Shown: positions 49,593-61,900 of the stretch, in pieces
Numbering within the stretch: the first letter of the stretch is position 1
How the letters are laid out: each line of letters begins with the position of its first letter
From: Phalacrocorax aristotelis
Lineage: Eukaryota; Chordata; Aves; Suliformes; Phalacrocoracidae
Assembly: GCF_949628215.1 (NCBI RefSeq)
Contig: NC_134276.1
Location: 129,456,125-129,520,124, forward strand
Length of the DNA stretch: 64,000 nt
Direction: 5' to 3'
Translations under genes and position numbers: made by a program
The notes under the pieces: generated by a model
The model's database searches: none
Seen by the model: the letters and a program-made list of their open reading frames with translations, nothing else
What the model was told of the DNA's origin: nothing

Positions 49593-52500
49593 GCAGAAAA
49601 GGAACAATTACTTTAAAATTTTATGGTCTAAATATCAAAGCCATTTCACTGACAATGACAAGTAAAGCAAGATGGGAGCAGTAGGGTTGACTGTGGCGCT
49701 GCCCTGCTATGTCCGCCTGGCTCTAAGGTAAGTCTGCAGATGTGCCCATCAGGAGCTAGAATGTTCTACCCAGACCTCGTAAAGTTGCATCCAAGAGGAA
49801 TCTGCTGTCAAGCACTAAAAGAGTCCTTCAAGAAGGCGGCAAAATTCATCTTTTGTGGTGAGAAATTACTTCTGTTAAAAGAACCAGAGAGGAGAAAAAT
49901 TCTGTTTATACGTGTAAGAAATTAGACGAAGCAAAATGTTGCACATGTTTTTGCAAGAAAAAAATAACCTCTGTTGAAACTGTCGGAAATGAGATCTAAC
50001 AGAGAATGAAGGTTAATCTTTAATTCCTTCTGTCTGTGAATAGTGAAGGATGTTGATAATCCAAAATTAAAAGACATCTGAGTAGTTTTCCAGTAAAACT
50101 GCATAAGTGATCCCTCTTCTAATGGTATCAGTCACATCTTTTGATAGTTTTAGTTGGGTTTTATGTTATGTAATTATCAAATTGACAATCTGAATTGTCA
50201 AATTCAGATGCTACTTGCTGATTGTAATCAAATCTGTCAAAGCGGTCTCAAAGATCTTAAGTTTCTGTTAGTGCCGTGAGAATCAGAGCTGTAGGTAGAG
50301 AAGATGCTCCGCAGAGAGAGTGACAGTGTTAGTCACTGTTAGACCCAGCGAGCATGTGTTGGCATTATCCAGCTTGTCAGTCCACGCGCTTACTGCAGAT
50401 TTAATCAGCGTGTACCTTGAGTCCCAACGTGCACAGCAAATCGCGTTCTCACTCATCCTACGGGCCGGCGAAGATAGGTGAGCCAACAGAGAGACATGAA
50501 GCTTTTGTGGTGGTGGTAGTCTCACAGGATACATGAGGGGAGGGAAGAGGTGGCCAAAGGTATGTGTGAAGATGCTAGATGTGAATCGGGATATGCAGAG
50601 GTGTTGAGTGGACTTGGAAGTATCAGGGATGCCATGTCACAGAGGTATAAAGGATGTGCGAGAAACTTGGGCTATTGCAGTAAAGGCACCAGGGTGGGGT
50701 GTGGGAAAGAAATGCCCTGAGAGCAGCAATTAACTGTTTATGGCCCATGGAACACTGTTAAACTGGTGCAAGCTCTTCTGTGGCTACACGTTTCTAAAAG
50801 TCCCTATGCATGTTTTCCTCCACAAGTGTTCTTATCTGGCGCATTTAACATTTCCCAAACTTTGTTTAATATGGTTTCTTCTCTCTGGGCTAAATGTTAT
50901 GCTTGTTGTAAAAAATAAAACTCTCTTGTGGATCTCATGGGAACAGAGTCTGTATTGAGAAGGGTCCTGAGTCTGGGGTCTCCTTCAGCGATCTATCCTT
51001 AATATTTTATTAAGCAAAACCTTACTTTTTCCTCCTACCTCAAAAACTCAGATTGTCCTAGATGAGATCTTTAGCTGTTGATTTTAATTTCGCTTGTAGA
51101 ATATGACAGAAACGGAACTTAAGCTACCCAGAATATCAGCCATGCATCACTGGGCTCCGCACCATATGCAAATGTAGTACAAGCTTTTTTTCCCCAAATG
51201 TCCCAGTGACTCAAGGTTTTCAAAGTGTAAAATGATACTTTTGAGATCTTCCAAAAAGACCAAATAATCATCAGTTGTGGAAATAATGCCATCCAATAAA
51301 TAAGTATCTGTAAACTTAGTAGTAGGTATTTCAGTGGAATACTACTGTTTGCAGTAGGACATACAATATACAGCATGTTGAGTAACATTATTGTGTTGAG
51401 GTGATGAACAGACATTTTTTTCCTGTCTGGGATGAGGCAATGATATCAGACAGAAAAACTGATACCTCATCAGTTTCCTTAGCACAGCATAAACAGTTTC
51501 CCTCAGAAATCAGACCTGTACCAGCAGGTTCTTAGCTCTACTAAAAAATTACTGATTAAGTGATCCTGGATGTAGTTTATCTCAATAGACCGTCATAGAA
51601 ATAGTGGAATTTCTGAGCAAACAGACTTAGGTCATTTGGGTCCGTTTCTGTTAGTGTTGCTAATTGCTGAGCAGGAGTAGATTTTAAAGCCCTGCAGGTT
51701 AATTTCCTATTCACAGAGACATCAGTGATCTGAAGGAAAATTGTTCCATAACACAACTTGTAGAAGATGTATGGAAGCACCGTTTTCTTGGATGCAGATA
51801 CAAAGTCCACATTGGAAGCTATTCGCTGCGGCAAGTGTGAAAGCAGCCATTCCTTTTGTCTCTGTTCTTCAATCTCAGAGTTTAAACACAGGCCTTTTAC
51901 CTGATAAATCTTTTGGAGGAAAGCTGTTTGCCCGATGCAGTGTGGCCTTGAAAGGTGAACAACAGCAGTGACCCTTTCTTGCATGTAGATGTGATACAGA
52001 GGAACTTTTGGAAGGCAGTTAAACTGACTTCCCAGGCAGTGTTTCACACAAAGAATTCAAGCAGTGTTTGTGTGGGCACAAGAGGATGTTCTGCCTCAAG
52101 TGTTTAGACATTAGTGGCTCGCAATCCCTGTTGACATTAGTATTTTCTGTGTGTTAAGATAGTTGTGTTAAATTGAGAGTTCTGTGCTCCTATTTTTACT
52201 CTTTTTCAGCTATGCCCTATTTCAAACCTCTGAGCCCAATCCTAGCACACGCCAAGTAAACACACTGCAGCACAAAATAACTTCCATGGAAATACACCCT
52301 GGCAGTGATGACTTACTGTCACAGCTGTACAAGTCAGCAAAGCAGAGCTGAGTTTAACATGGGCAAGGTAGGTGCTGTAATGGTTTGGTGTCAGTAGCAA
52401 GGAGTTTAAAGTGGGCTTCAAAAGCCATCCCAGCAACTGGTGGATGTTCAAGCAATTGGTTCATGCTGAATTTTATGTTGCTACAGCTATGTGGGTACGT

Positions 52501-53886
52501 GTGCAGGAGTGTCTTTGCTTTGTCGAGATAAGGCTTTGGCTCTCTGAGTTAAATAGCAGCTGCATCCCAGGGTGAATTTACAGGACTGTTAAGGGTCACA
52601 CCCATATGTGTCCTAGAGATCGCGGAGCAATAGCCCTGGAATAAAAGGATAGAGGGATTGTTTGATAAAATGAAAAAGGAAGGAGTTAAATCAGTAAGAC
52701 TGGAAAGGGATTTGAAACAGGAGAGAGAGTGAGTGAGTGACGAAGAAAAATGGTTTAGGTCTTCTAAGGCAGAGTGGAAACAGACACAAAGTATGGCAGG
52801 AATGAGAAGCAGATGAAAAGGGCATTGGCCTGAAATACCAGAAAGGAAATCAGAGTTAGAAGAAAACAGGAACAGAGGTAAAGATAGGCAAAATCAAGCA
52901 TGCTACTGGCTGAGAGTGTAAGAAGTTCTATACTGTCAGTGTTTGCTGGTGTACTGGCCAGTGGGGAAGGTGGTGGTACGGTGACTCAGTGTGAGTGTTT
53001 TACCGAAGTCCCTGCAGCAGTTACATTTAATCAGAGAGGAAGGGTCTTTTTGAACATGGGCCTCTGTACTTTCCTGGGCTTCTCACTGATGTAATCCATA
53101 CTTAAACTGGTGTTCAGATTTGTGGCTGAGAAGGAATTCCCCCCTGTGGAATCAGCACAGGTCTCTGCCTCCTACCTTACCATGTCCTGCTGCACAGCTC
53201 CATCAGCTATGACCTCCTGGCCGTATTTTACACAAAGAGCAGATTTCTCCGGGAGCAGGGGCCTCAGGCCTTAGAAGTACCTGGACTGAGGTTAAGAACA
53301 ATTTATTTTTTGAAAGATTTAACATTTTAGTTTGGGATTTTTTCCAGCTGATCCAGAGCAATAGAATGCTTTGACAGATTTGACAGTACAAGGTGTGTAT
53401 TACAGAGGTACTAAGGCCACAGTCTGCTGGTACCACTGGACGTCACTGGTCGTTTCTGTGGCTACAGGGAGAAGCTGAGGTGTGAGGGCAGAGAGGCAGG
53501 CATATGCAGTCTGTTCAGAGTGCAGCAGCTGTGGTCCAGTTTGTAGACATGAAAATTATGTGAAAATGCTGCTGAGGCTGGAAGGGGGAAAGTGAGTGGA
53601 TGAGGGACAGACCCTGATCCGCTAGCTGGGAATGAGGAGGGAGAATTCTGTATCAGAAACAAGCCCAACCACGCTGATAAGCCAATGAGACTTTATCAGA
53701 GCCCCTTCTGGAGCATAATTTTAAAAGTAAAACAGAATAGAGGGGAGGGTTGGTCCGGACAGCTCTATGCCATTTATCAGAGACTTGGCTGGCCTGAGTT
53801 ACCAGGTTCTCAGGGTAAAAATTTTAAGCGGTACATCCTCATGCAGAATTGTCTATTGCTCACACACAAGATTCTTTCCTCCATGT
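49593..53886. other. Intergenic region, no feature seen
   Basis: AT-rich unique-looking DNA. Open frames up to 156 codons (51577-52047, minus) have no recognisable domain, splice context or codon bias. I see no RNA gene. Confidence 0.6.
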
Positions 53887-54453
53887 TGTTGTTTAACCCC
53901 AGCCAGCAACTCTGCACCACACAGCGCTTGCTTACTACCCCCCAGTGGGATGGGGGAGAGAATTGGAAGTGTAAAAGTGAGGACACTCATGGGTTGAGAT
54001 AAAGACAGTTTAATAGGCAAAGCAAAAGTCATGCATGCTAGCAAAGCAAAACAAGGGATTCATTCACTGCTTCCCATGGGCAGGCAGGCGTTCAGCCGTC
54101 TTCAGGAGAGCAGGGCTCCATCACTAACAGTTACCTGGGAAGACAAACACCATCATTCCAAACGTCCCCCCTTTCCTTTTTCTTCCCCCAGCTTTATATG
54201 CTGAGCACGACGTCCTATGATGTGGAATATCCCTTTAGTCAGTTCAGGTCAGCTGTTCTGGCTGTGCCCCCTCCCCTCCCAGCTTGTTCTGCACCTGGCA
54301 GAGCATGGGAAGCTGAAAAAGCCCTTGACTAGTGTAAGCATCACTTAGCAACATCAGTGTGTTTTCAACATCATTCTCATACTAAATCCAAAACATGGCA
54401 CTATACCAGCTACTGGGAAGAAAATTAACTCTATCTCAGCCAAAACCAGGACC
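53887..54453 (+). mobile_element. Solo ERVL-like LTR, near complete
   Basis: It begins tgttgtttaaccccagccag and ends ctcagccaaaaccaggac, about 567 bases. It carries gggttgagataaagacagtt, gctttatatgctgagcacga and gatgtggaatatccctttag, parallel to the LTR at 42.7 kb in the same orientation. No internal retroviral genes adjoin it. Confidence 0.85.
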
Positions 54454-54901
54454 GTTCCAATATTTCCTCTGTCTTCCTGGGAGAGCTGTCTTGTTCTGGC
54501 TGTGAAAGCTAATCATTCAGAGAGATAGCTTTTCACTAGTACAGCTCCCCATCTTTGAGCTGGCACCTACAAGCTGGCCCAGAAGTCACCTGCTGAACGC
54601 TGCTTCAGAAAGCCTTGGGTTGGTGTCCTGTCAGCCACGACCAAACTTATTTTTTATTATTTACTGCCACTTGGTGGCTATTGCAGACACTACCCAACGT
54701 CCCTTCACCACTGATCGATCCCCACCGGGTACTTCAGTACCTGTGTGTGCCTCCTAACATATCTGGGTGGCCCAGGTCTTCTCCAGTTGTGGTGTCTGCA
54801 TCTCACATCAGGCGAGGGTGGCAGTAGCAGCAGGGCTTTCCAGCTGTTGACGTTCAGCTGTGGGATAAATAGGTTTTCCTGGCTGTAATGAAGCAGTTAA
54901 G

Positions 54902-54918
54902 ATTTTTTTTTTTTTTTG
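54902..54918. repeat. T-tract
   Basis: A run of about 16-17 T on the + strand, about 130 bases upstream of the second CpG island. Confidence 0.75.
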
Positions 54919-55049
54919 GCATCTCATGATGTGAAACACGGAGCTTTCTGGATTTATTATTACATGTGATTCTAGAGCAACAAAGACGTTCGTGATGCAG
55001 CAAACAGCAAATAAGGAGACGGACCATCTTCTCCCGGCGACACCTGCCC

Positions 55050-55900
55050 GGGCCCAGACACTGTGCTAGGCTTATCCGGCAAAAAGGACTAAACCGGCGG
55101 CAGCACCGAAGCCGCCGCCGCTGCCACCACCAAGATGGCGGCGCGGCGCGGCCGCCCCGCCCCCGCGGCGCCCTCCCTTCCCTCCCTGGGCCGGCCGGGG
55201 CCGGCGGCCGCCGCGGTGGCTGCTGCTGCCGCCGCCGCCGCCGCCTGTCGCCCTGTGATGAGAGCATCAGCCCTCACTGCCACGTCTCCCGGGCGGCGGC
55301 GGCGCGGGCAGCCGGCGGTGTGCAGGGCCGCGCCGGGGCGACGAGGCCGGGCCCGCCCGCCTGTTCCCTTCCGTTCCGTTCCGTTCTCTGCAGGGCGGCG
55401 GCGGCTGCCCGCACGTCTCTGCTCCCGTTCTTGCCCCGCCGCGGGGCACCGGGCGCCGGCCGGGTGGGTCTGGCCGGCGGGAGGAGGGGCACCCGCCGCT
55501 GCCACCGCAGCCTCCTCCCCCGCCGGCGGTTCCGGGGGGCTGCGGAGGTCGGGGCTTGCCACTGGGCCGCTGCCGTCGAAAGGGGGACCCCGCTGCCGGC
55601 TGATGTCCCAGCCGCGCCGCCGCCCGCGCTTGGATGTGTGAGTACCGGCCCCGCCGCCTCCTCGGGGCAGCGCCGCTCCCTCGGGGCAGCGCCGTGCCGG
55701 GAAAGCCCGAGACGCCCAAGCGGGCGGCGGGACCCTGCCCCGGGCGGGACCCTGCACCGGCGGTGCCCCCGCAGGCTGCCCCTGCGTGCGCGCCGCCTCC
55801 CGCCTACCTGGAGCTGCGTGGGTGTGCGTGGGGGGGCGCGTGCGGGTGTGGTGGGGAGGCTTCGGCTGGCTTTGCTTCGACCCGGTGGTAAGTTACGGCG
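55050..55900 (+). promoter_or_regulatory. CpG-island promoter of an unidentified gene, probably + strand
   Basis: A GC- and CpG-dense block contains AAGATGGCGGC at 55132-55142, a strong YY1 element that normally sits just downstream of the start of transcription in the sense direction. A (gttcc)n tract lies near 55.37 kb. Two plausible + strand splice donors follow: gtgagt near 55,639 and gtaagt at 55888-55893. Open frames on both strands are arginine/proline/alanine-rich and look like GC-driven artefacts. In mammals ARHGAP31 lies on this side of B4GALT4 in this orientation. I see none of its RhoGAP-domain coding sequence, so the name is only a hypothesis. Confidence 0.6.
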
Positions 55901-58900
55901 CTCGGTCCCGGGCTTCTCGTTTTAGATGTTTCCTGATGGGTCTGGGTTAAGGCAGGAGGTTGGAGCACAGTTGCAGGGAAGCGGGTGGTGGGAGGGTTGA
56001 GGATTAAAGGCGAGGAAGTTGGTCTGGGGTCACGGGTAGGTTTGCTTTGGGCTTTTAAAGCGTTCGCCCTATGTAATCAGTCCTACAAAGGAGGTGGGGG
56101 AGGAGAGCAGTGTCCTGTTCAGGGTGAAGAGCTACGGCAAGCTGCTCTAAGTCAAGGCAAATCTAACCCTATATAAGGTACCATTCCCAGAATGGATGTG
56201 GGCGCACACCTCTTATGGCTGTTCTTTTTTGTACCGCTGAGAAAACAGCATCTCCACCGTACTCCGTTATGTAGGATAGCTGTTAGGCCGATGATTTTCC
56301 TTATTACATGAGGTAGCTCCTTCATTACTCCGGCATTGTTTTAACACGTGAATGTGTAGCTGAAACAGAGGCAGCTTTGTTTGCAATTTATGATCGCTCT
56401 TGTGCATGCCTTTTCGTTGTGAATCACAGGCCCCTCGTATTGCTGGCATCTGTTACGTCTGTAAGTGAAGGAATGAGATGCCTATATTCCAAAGCGATGA
56501 GTTGTAAAGTTTATGGAGACAAGGCATCCCTTCTGTAACCAGCTCAGGTCTGTTAACTCCCTGTGATCAGAAGAGGTTTTCTGGGAGAGGGATACAGTAG
56601 TCCAGGCATGGGAGTGGAATGGCTCGGCTCCAGGATGTCAAGAGCAGAGCAAGACCCCAGCCCCTGCTCCTTTGCTCATCTCCTGGCACTGCTGTTGTTT
56701 CTGATGCTCGTTTCTCCTTCCAGCCGCTCCTCTGGAGCGCCTGCTCCTTCAGCCGAGGTGCTTGGTATCGCAATCGGATGGTGCACTGCTGGTAAAACCT
56801 GGGCCCGCTGGAGCCAAAGCGGTAGGGAGGTGATGTTGACCTTTCTGGGCGTTGTGCTGAAACTTCACCGGCTCCTTGTTGTCCCTTTATTGGACTGGAA
56901 GTTCTTCAGGTGTAGATGCAGCTACTCCTTGTTTCTGTTCTTGAGCATCTTTGACTGCGGTTTTGTAGCGCAAACCAGCACGTAGGGCAGGAACGCTATC
57001 CAGGTCTGATTTGTTTGGAAGGACAGAGGAGCTTGGGTAATATCACTTACCCACTTAACTGTGTGTGATGTGTGCTCCTAATCTCAAGCCCACGGAGGTC
57101 TGCATGACTCCTGTACACCTTATTGCCGGCTGTCTCTTTGCATACCTAGTGACTTGCAGGCATTTGAGACCTGATTTTCAGAAGGTCTGGGTATCAGCAC
57201 CCCTACTGATAGAGGTGTCTATGTTGCCTCAACTGGGGCATTCAAAATCATTGATAATTTAGAAAAGGCAGGCCTTTTATTTTTTACTTTTATTTTTCAC
57301 AGTCTTTCTGACGGTAAAATGGAGATAAAACATTTTGCTTCCTACTTTTGCAGAGTATATTTCTATTCTGCTTGTAAGAAGATAAAATTCTTTTAAAAAC
57401 TTCTTGCGATGTACAGGTTAGCACTTTGCTGAATTATTCTTTTTTACAGAGAAACTAATAGTATCCTGTGGTAGCTAAGGAAGTAAAGCTATTGTCATCT
57501 TAGTTAATCTTCCATCTTAGCCAATATAGGCCTGCCTTATATTAGTGATACTTGTGCTGAGGTAACATTGCCAATATAGTTATACTGTATTGTAGTTTAC
57601 ACTGTAAAAGCAGGCAGGCCTTAATCACTTTTTTGTCTGTGCTTTCTTCAGACGCTGCTTTTTGGTCTGAAATTTTAGAGGGAGAATCGAATTGTGTATG
57701 TAGTATTTGAAGGCAAAAAACCCATGCCTTTCTGCTGTTTTTGGAATTGAGCAGCGCTGAACACAGATCTTTCTCTGAAAGTGTCTGTATTGCACATTGA
57801 ATTGGGCAACTCTAGTCTGGGTTTCATAAAACTAACATTTTTTTTTCTTCTGCAGGCATCAAATCTCGATGTTTGAGAATACAGCAAGAGCATATATGCT
57901 AGAAATGTTTGTTAAGGTGGCCTCCAGTTTCCATGAGTGTTCAGTTCAGAAGCCGGTCGGGCCACTCAGTATGACTTTGTAGAGTTACAGCGCCTAAAGA
58001 TGGAGATGGTGTAAAGCAACAGGATAGCACTGATGATGAGACCACCCTACTCATCAGTCTCAGTGCTTTCCTTGTGCCTCAGGAACATGAAATCCTGGGG
58101 AAAAGTTTTCTTCAGTCAGTTACAAGCATGTGGTTCAGTTTTAGTTTACGGATGTGGAACTACTGAGTTGGAGGGGTTGGATTCGTACTCTGGATTTAAA
58201 GAAGAGATATCTTGTCAGTACAAAGATGTATGCGCTTTTAAGCGCTGCTGAAAATCAGTTGGAGATTTGGCTGAATTTGTTTACTATGAGAACGTTTGGA
58301 CTTAAACATATTACCGATTTCTGACCATTCTTTTGTTTGTCCATTATGAAATTTTATGTTCTGGCATGTTGATGGACTGAGAAATACAGAGAAGGGTTGA
58401 ATTTGGCTTGCAGAATCTACTTAAATGCTTGGGATCTTTCGAGTTTCGTATTACTTGATCCATCATACTTTATTGTGCAGTATGATATTCCGTTATACGT
58501 AGTTTCCTTTTTGAGGCCCATGTTTTGTTCTCCTTGAACAGCCATTCAATTGGAGAACTGCTACAGTTTGATGACAGTACTGCAGTGCTAGCTTCTGCAC
58601 AAGAAACTGTAAGGAAGATATGAAATTATGACAGTCAGCCTTCCTTTCCCTTTGGTGTTCCCGTCCCTTTGCCGTCTCCTTAATCCGCTCTCTGGCTACA
58701 GAGTTTGGCCTGTCACGGTCACGGATGGTGCCATGAAGTTAGCTCCCTCCTCTTCTTTTTTCACCTAACCGCAGCCGGTCCCTTGTGCTGATGGGAACTT
58801 TAGTCACTTTATTTCTAACTGTGCCACAACTAGATAAGCGGTACAGCTTTTAGCAGGTGGATTTTTAAAATCAGAGGTACATCTGCAGTAGCTGTGTGAC

Positions 58901-61900
58901 TTGGGCAAATCCCTCACAGGCTATCACAAACTTGCCTGAAAGATTTCCTGCCATTCTTCGTGGGGTGTAGCCATTGGAGAGTCATTTCCAACCTTTTTCT
59001 GACTTTTTGGGCTGAATGTGTTGCAAGCGGAAAACAAGACTTCTGGTGGGAAGTGAGCATTATGCAAGCTAGTCAGAAAAGCTGTGCTGGGTGACATGGT
59101 GCTGCAGCATCCATGTAGGCCGGGGGGGTTGAGATGGTTGGTTTAAAGCAAAATAGTCGGTAGACATCTGTGGCCCAGAAATAAATCTGAAGGAGCATGT
59201 ATACAGATTCGGACAGCTAAATTAGTCTTGGTATAGTTAATTTTACCAGGAATTAATGTATCCTATTGCATTTTCCCGATCTGCTAGATTAGTTGCTCTT
59301 TAAATGGTTGTATGAGGTTCTTAGTGCCACCTACCAGAGTAATGGAAGTTGAATTGAAGACCCTTACCGTTTTGCTGGGAACTTGTGTATTAGCTGTACC
59401 TACTACTTAAGAGGCAAGTAGAGGGGAGTTGATGTGTTTTCATGTATTTTATATTTTAATGCAAATTTATGATTTATGCAAATTACGATTTATTTAGAAT
59501 TCGCTGCAATAATTTTGCTTTTCCATGGTGTCAAGGATATGCAAATCATTGTTCCACTGATGCTTTCCGATATGAATCCCAGTGCGATGACTTGGGGTAA
59601 GGCTCAAGGAAATGTTTCTTCCTTGTGTTTTACTCCAAGCCTTCAAACTCGTTGCTGCAGATGGCAGATGCTTGCCTTATTTTTAGCTATGCGAGGACAA
59701 AATAGAAAAATCCTGGTGACTCCCCATGATTTGTCATCATGGCTGATCTCCACTAAATTAAACATAGGGATTGGCAGAGGAGCAAAAACAGCAGGAAAGC
59801 TGCTTCTGTTTGTTTTTAAAAAAAGCTTGTCTAAAGCTCTAAAATAATACTGTAAAAAAAAAAAAAAAATTCACTACTATGTACAGAGACCCCTGGGAGG
59901 AGAAATACTTGCTGAACAGCTTATCCTGTTTGTGATAAGGAAATTGAGCTCTAAATTGGTAAAACAACTTCCCTGCAAGTCAGTTGGAGAGATTAAAAAG
60001 TAAAAGAGTTCCTGGTGTGCAGTCCTGTGCTCAGGCTATTACACCATGTATATGTGTTCACAGTTGGGAGGAGAATGCATATTTTGGTGTTTTGGTGGCT
60101 TGCTTGGCTGAAAATTCTGAGATGGGCTCTTAAGACAAGAGCGTCTTTTCTTTGTTTTGGTTTTTTATTTTTCTTCCCCCGTCGTCCTGTCCTGTCTTAC
60201 ACCCCTCCCCCCCCAACCCCCCCCAATCAATGATCTGTTTTGCTGTGCATTTGCCCTGATATGTTGGAAAAGAAAATCTCAGTGGCTGTAGCCAAAATGC
60301 CCCTCCTCCCCCAATCGCCTTGTGTTGCACGGTGTAACAGAGGGTGATCGGTGGCTCTGCTTTAGCAGTGCTGTGCCTGTGCAGTGTTCGCTGAAGAGCT
60401 TGCTGGTGCAACGTATACTTAGGAGTGCGTCTTGATAAATTATATTAACAACCAGCTTTGATAGCTCTGCCCGTGTTGTGTCTGATAATACATCGTCCTT
60501 GTGATTTAGCATTACTTCCCAACTGGTGTCCCTTTCTAAAGCGAACCATTGTTTCTATCTGTAACAGGCACGTGGAGTTGGAGCTTAAAACTTTTGTGTT
60601 GTTACATATCCAAATCCTGGTTTTGGATCTGAAGTTGAAACTCTCCCGAGCTTTCAGAAAACAGTGCAGGTTGTCTTTGAGAACCATATGTCTAGCTCAG
60701 TAATTCCTGCCAGATCTTTAGTTTGAGCCTCTTGCTCTGGATGTGGCTGGACTTGCTGTCCCTTTCCCCACATGATTTAGAAGCATGGGAACTGTAGAAT
60801 TAAAACAGACCATGACCCAGCTGGTCAGGCCTGCATTTCCCTCGGCTGCTGGAAAAGCTCATCTTTGCAATTCTGTTTTGTTCTCACACAAGAACAAGCC
60901 AATGCTTTCTTTATGCCCAGATCCAGTATTTGGCTGTGAGTGTTGCTGTATACATCAGAGGAAGCCAAAGAAAATGTTAATGTCTTGCTAACTGTGTGAT
61001 ACTGTTGTCTTGTGTTATTGTCCACTTGTAGCTGATGAGCCCTTGTGTTGATGAGACCAGGACCTTGTGTTGCAGAGGTTTTTTTCCACTTTTTCTGGAA
61101 CATAATTTCACTTGTCTTCATTCATAAAATTATTATAGTCATTCATTAAAGTCTTACTAAGCTGTTTGCTTTGAACTCCTGCAGCAGTTAGTTGCACAAG
61201 GTAATTATATGGTTATGAGGTATTATTTTATTACCCCAGGAATTGCAGCTTTGTTCTTGTACTCGCCAGAGGTTCATTAAGAGCACTTAGTGCGTGTATT
61301 TTCTTTCCTCCGATTCACAAAGACTTGAACTCATCTGTATTCTGAAGAGGACCATATCTCCTGCATACCTCTGAAAAACTTTTCCTTGCGCCCCCTGAAG
61401 TAAGGTCTTTGAGGGGATTTTTAAGGAATGTGTAGGATTTGGGTTGGAAATCCCTCTCTGTTTTTAAAAATTGCTTTTTCAATCTCTTGGGTAATTTTCT
61501 TGGTCTAGAGTATTAAGAACTTAAATCTCTGTCCCGTCGTAAAATGAGCTGAACTGAGCTTACTGCACTGTAACCTGGAGAGGCTTTTACTGGAAAACTT
61601 TTCTTTCCTGCTCCCAGTTTTGTCCGTGGATATTTGAAGTAATGTGGCAGCTACAGATGGCAAGTGCTGCCTTCCCTTTGTCTTTAGCTAGAACGTTTAT
61701 TTTCCCTGCTTATCTGTCTGCTCAGCTCTAGCCTTCCTCACTGAAGATGGCTGAAATGAGTCATACTGTATATATGCAGTTTGTGAAATCTTGCCTTTAT
61801 CTTGCTACTTTCACCCTTTGGTTTTGGCACGTGTGTAGAGGACGGATAGATGGAGCCTCTTCAGCCAGAGTTGCGCTGTATCAGCCTATGCCGACTTGGT

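Noticed and set aside
42729-54453. The two LTRs as ends of one provirus
   Set aside because: The sequence between them contains the B4GALT4 island and a CR1, with no gag, pol or env-like frames, so they are separate solo LTRs.
55089-55925. Several 150-220 codon frames rich in Arg, Pro, Ala and Gly on both strands
   Set aside because: CpG islands lack AT-rich stop codons, so all frames stay open. No family signature or consistent start.
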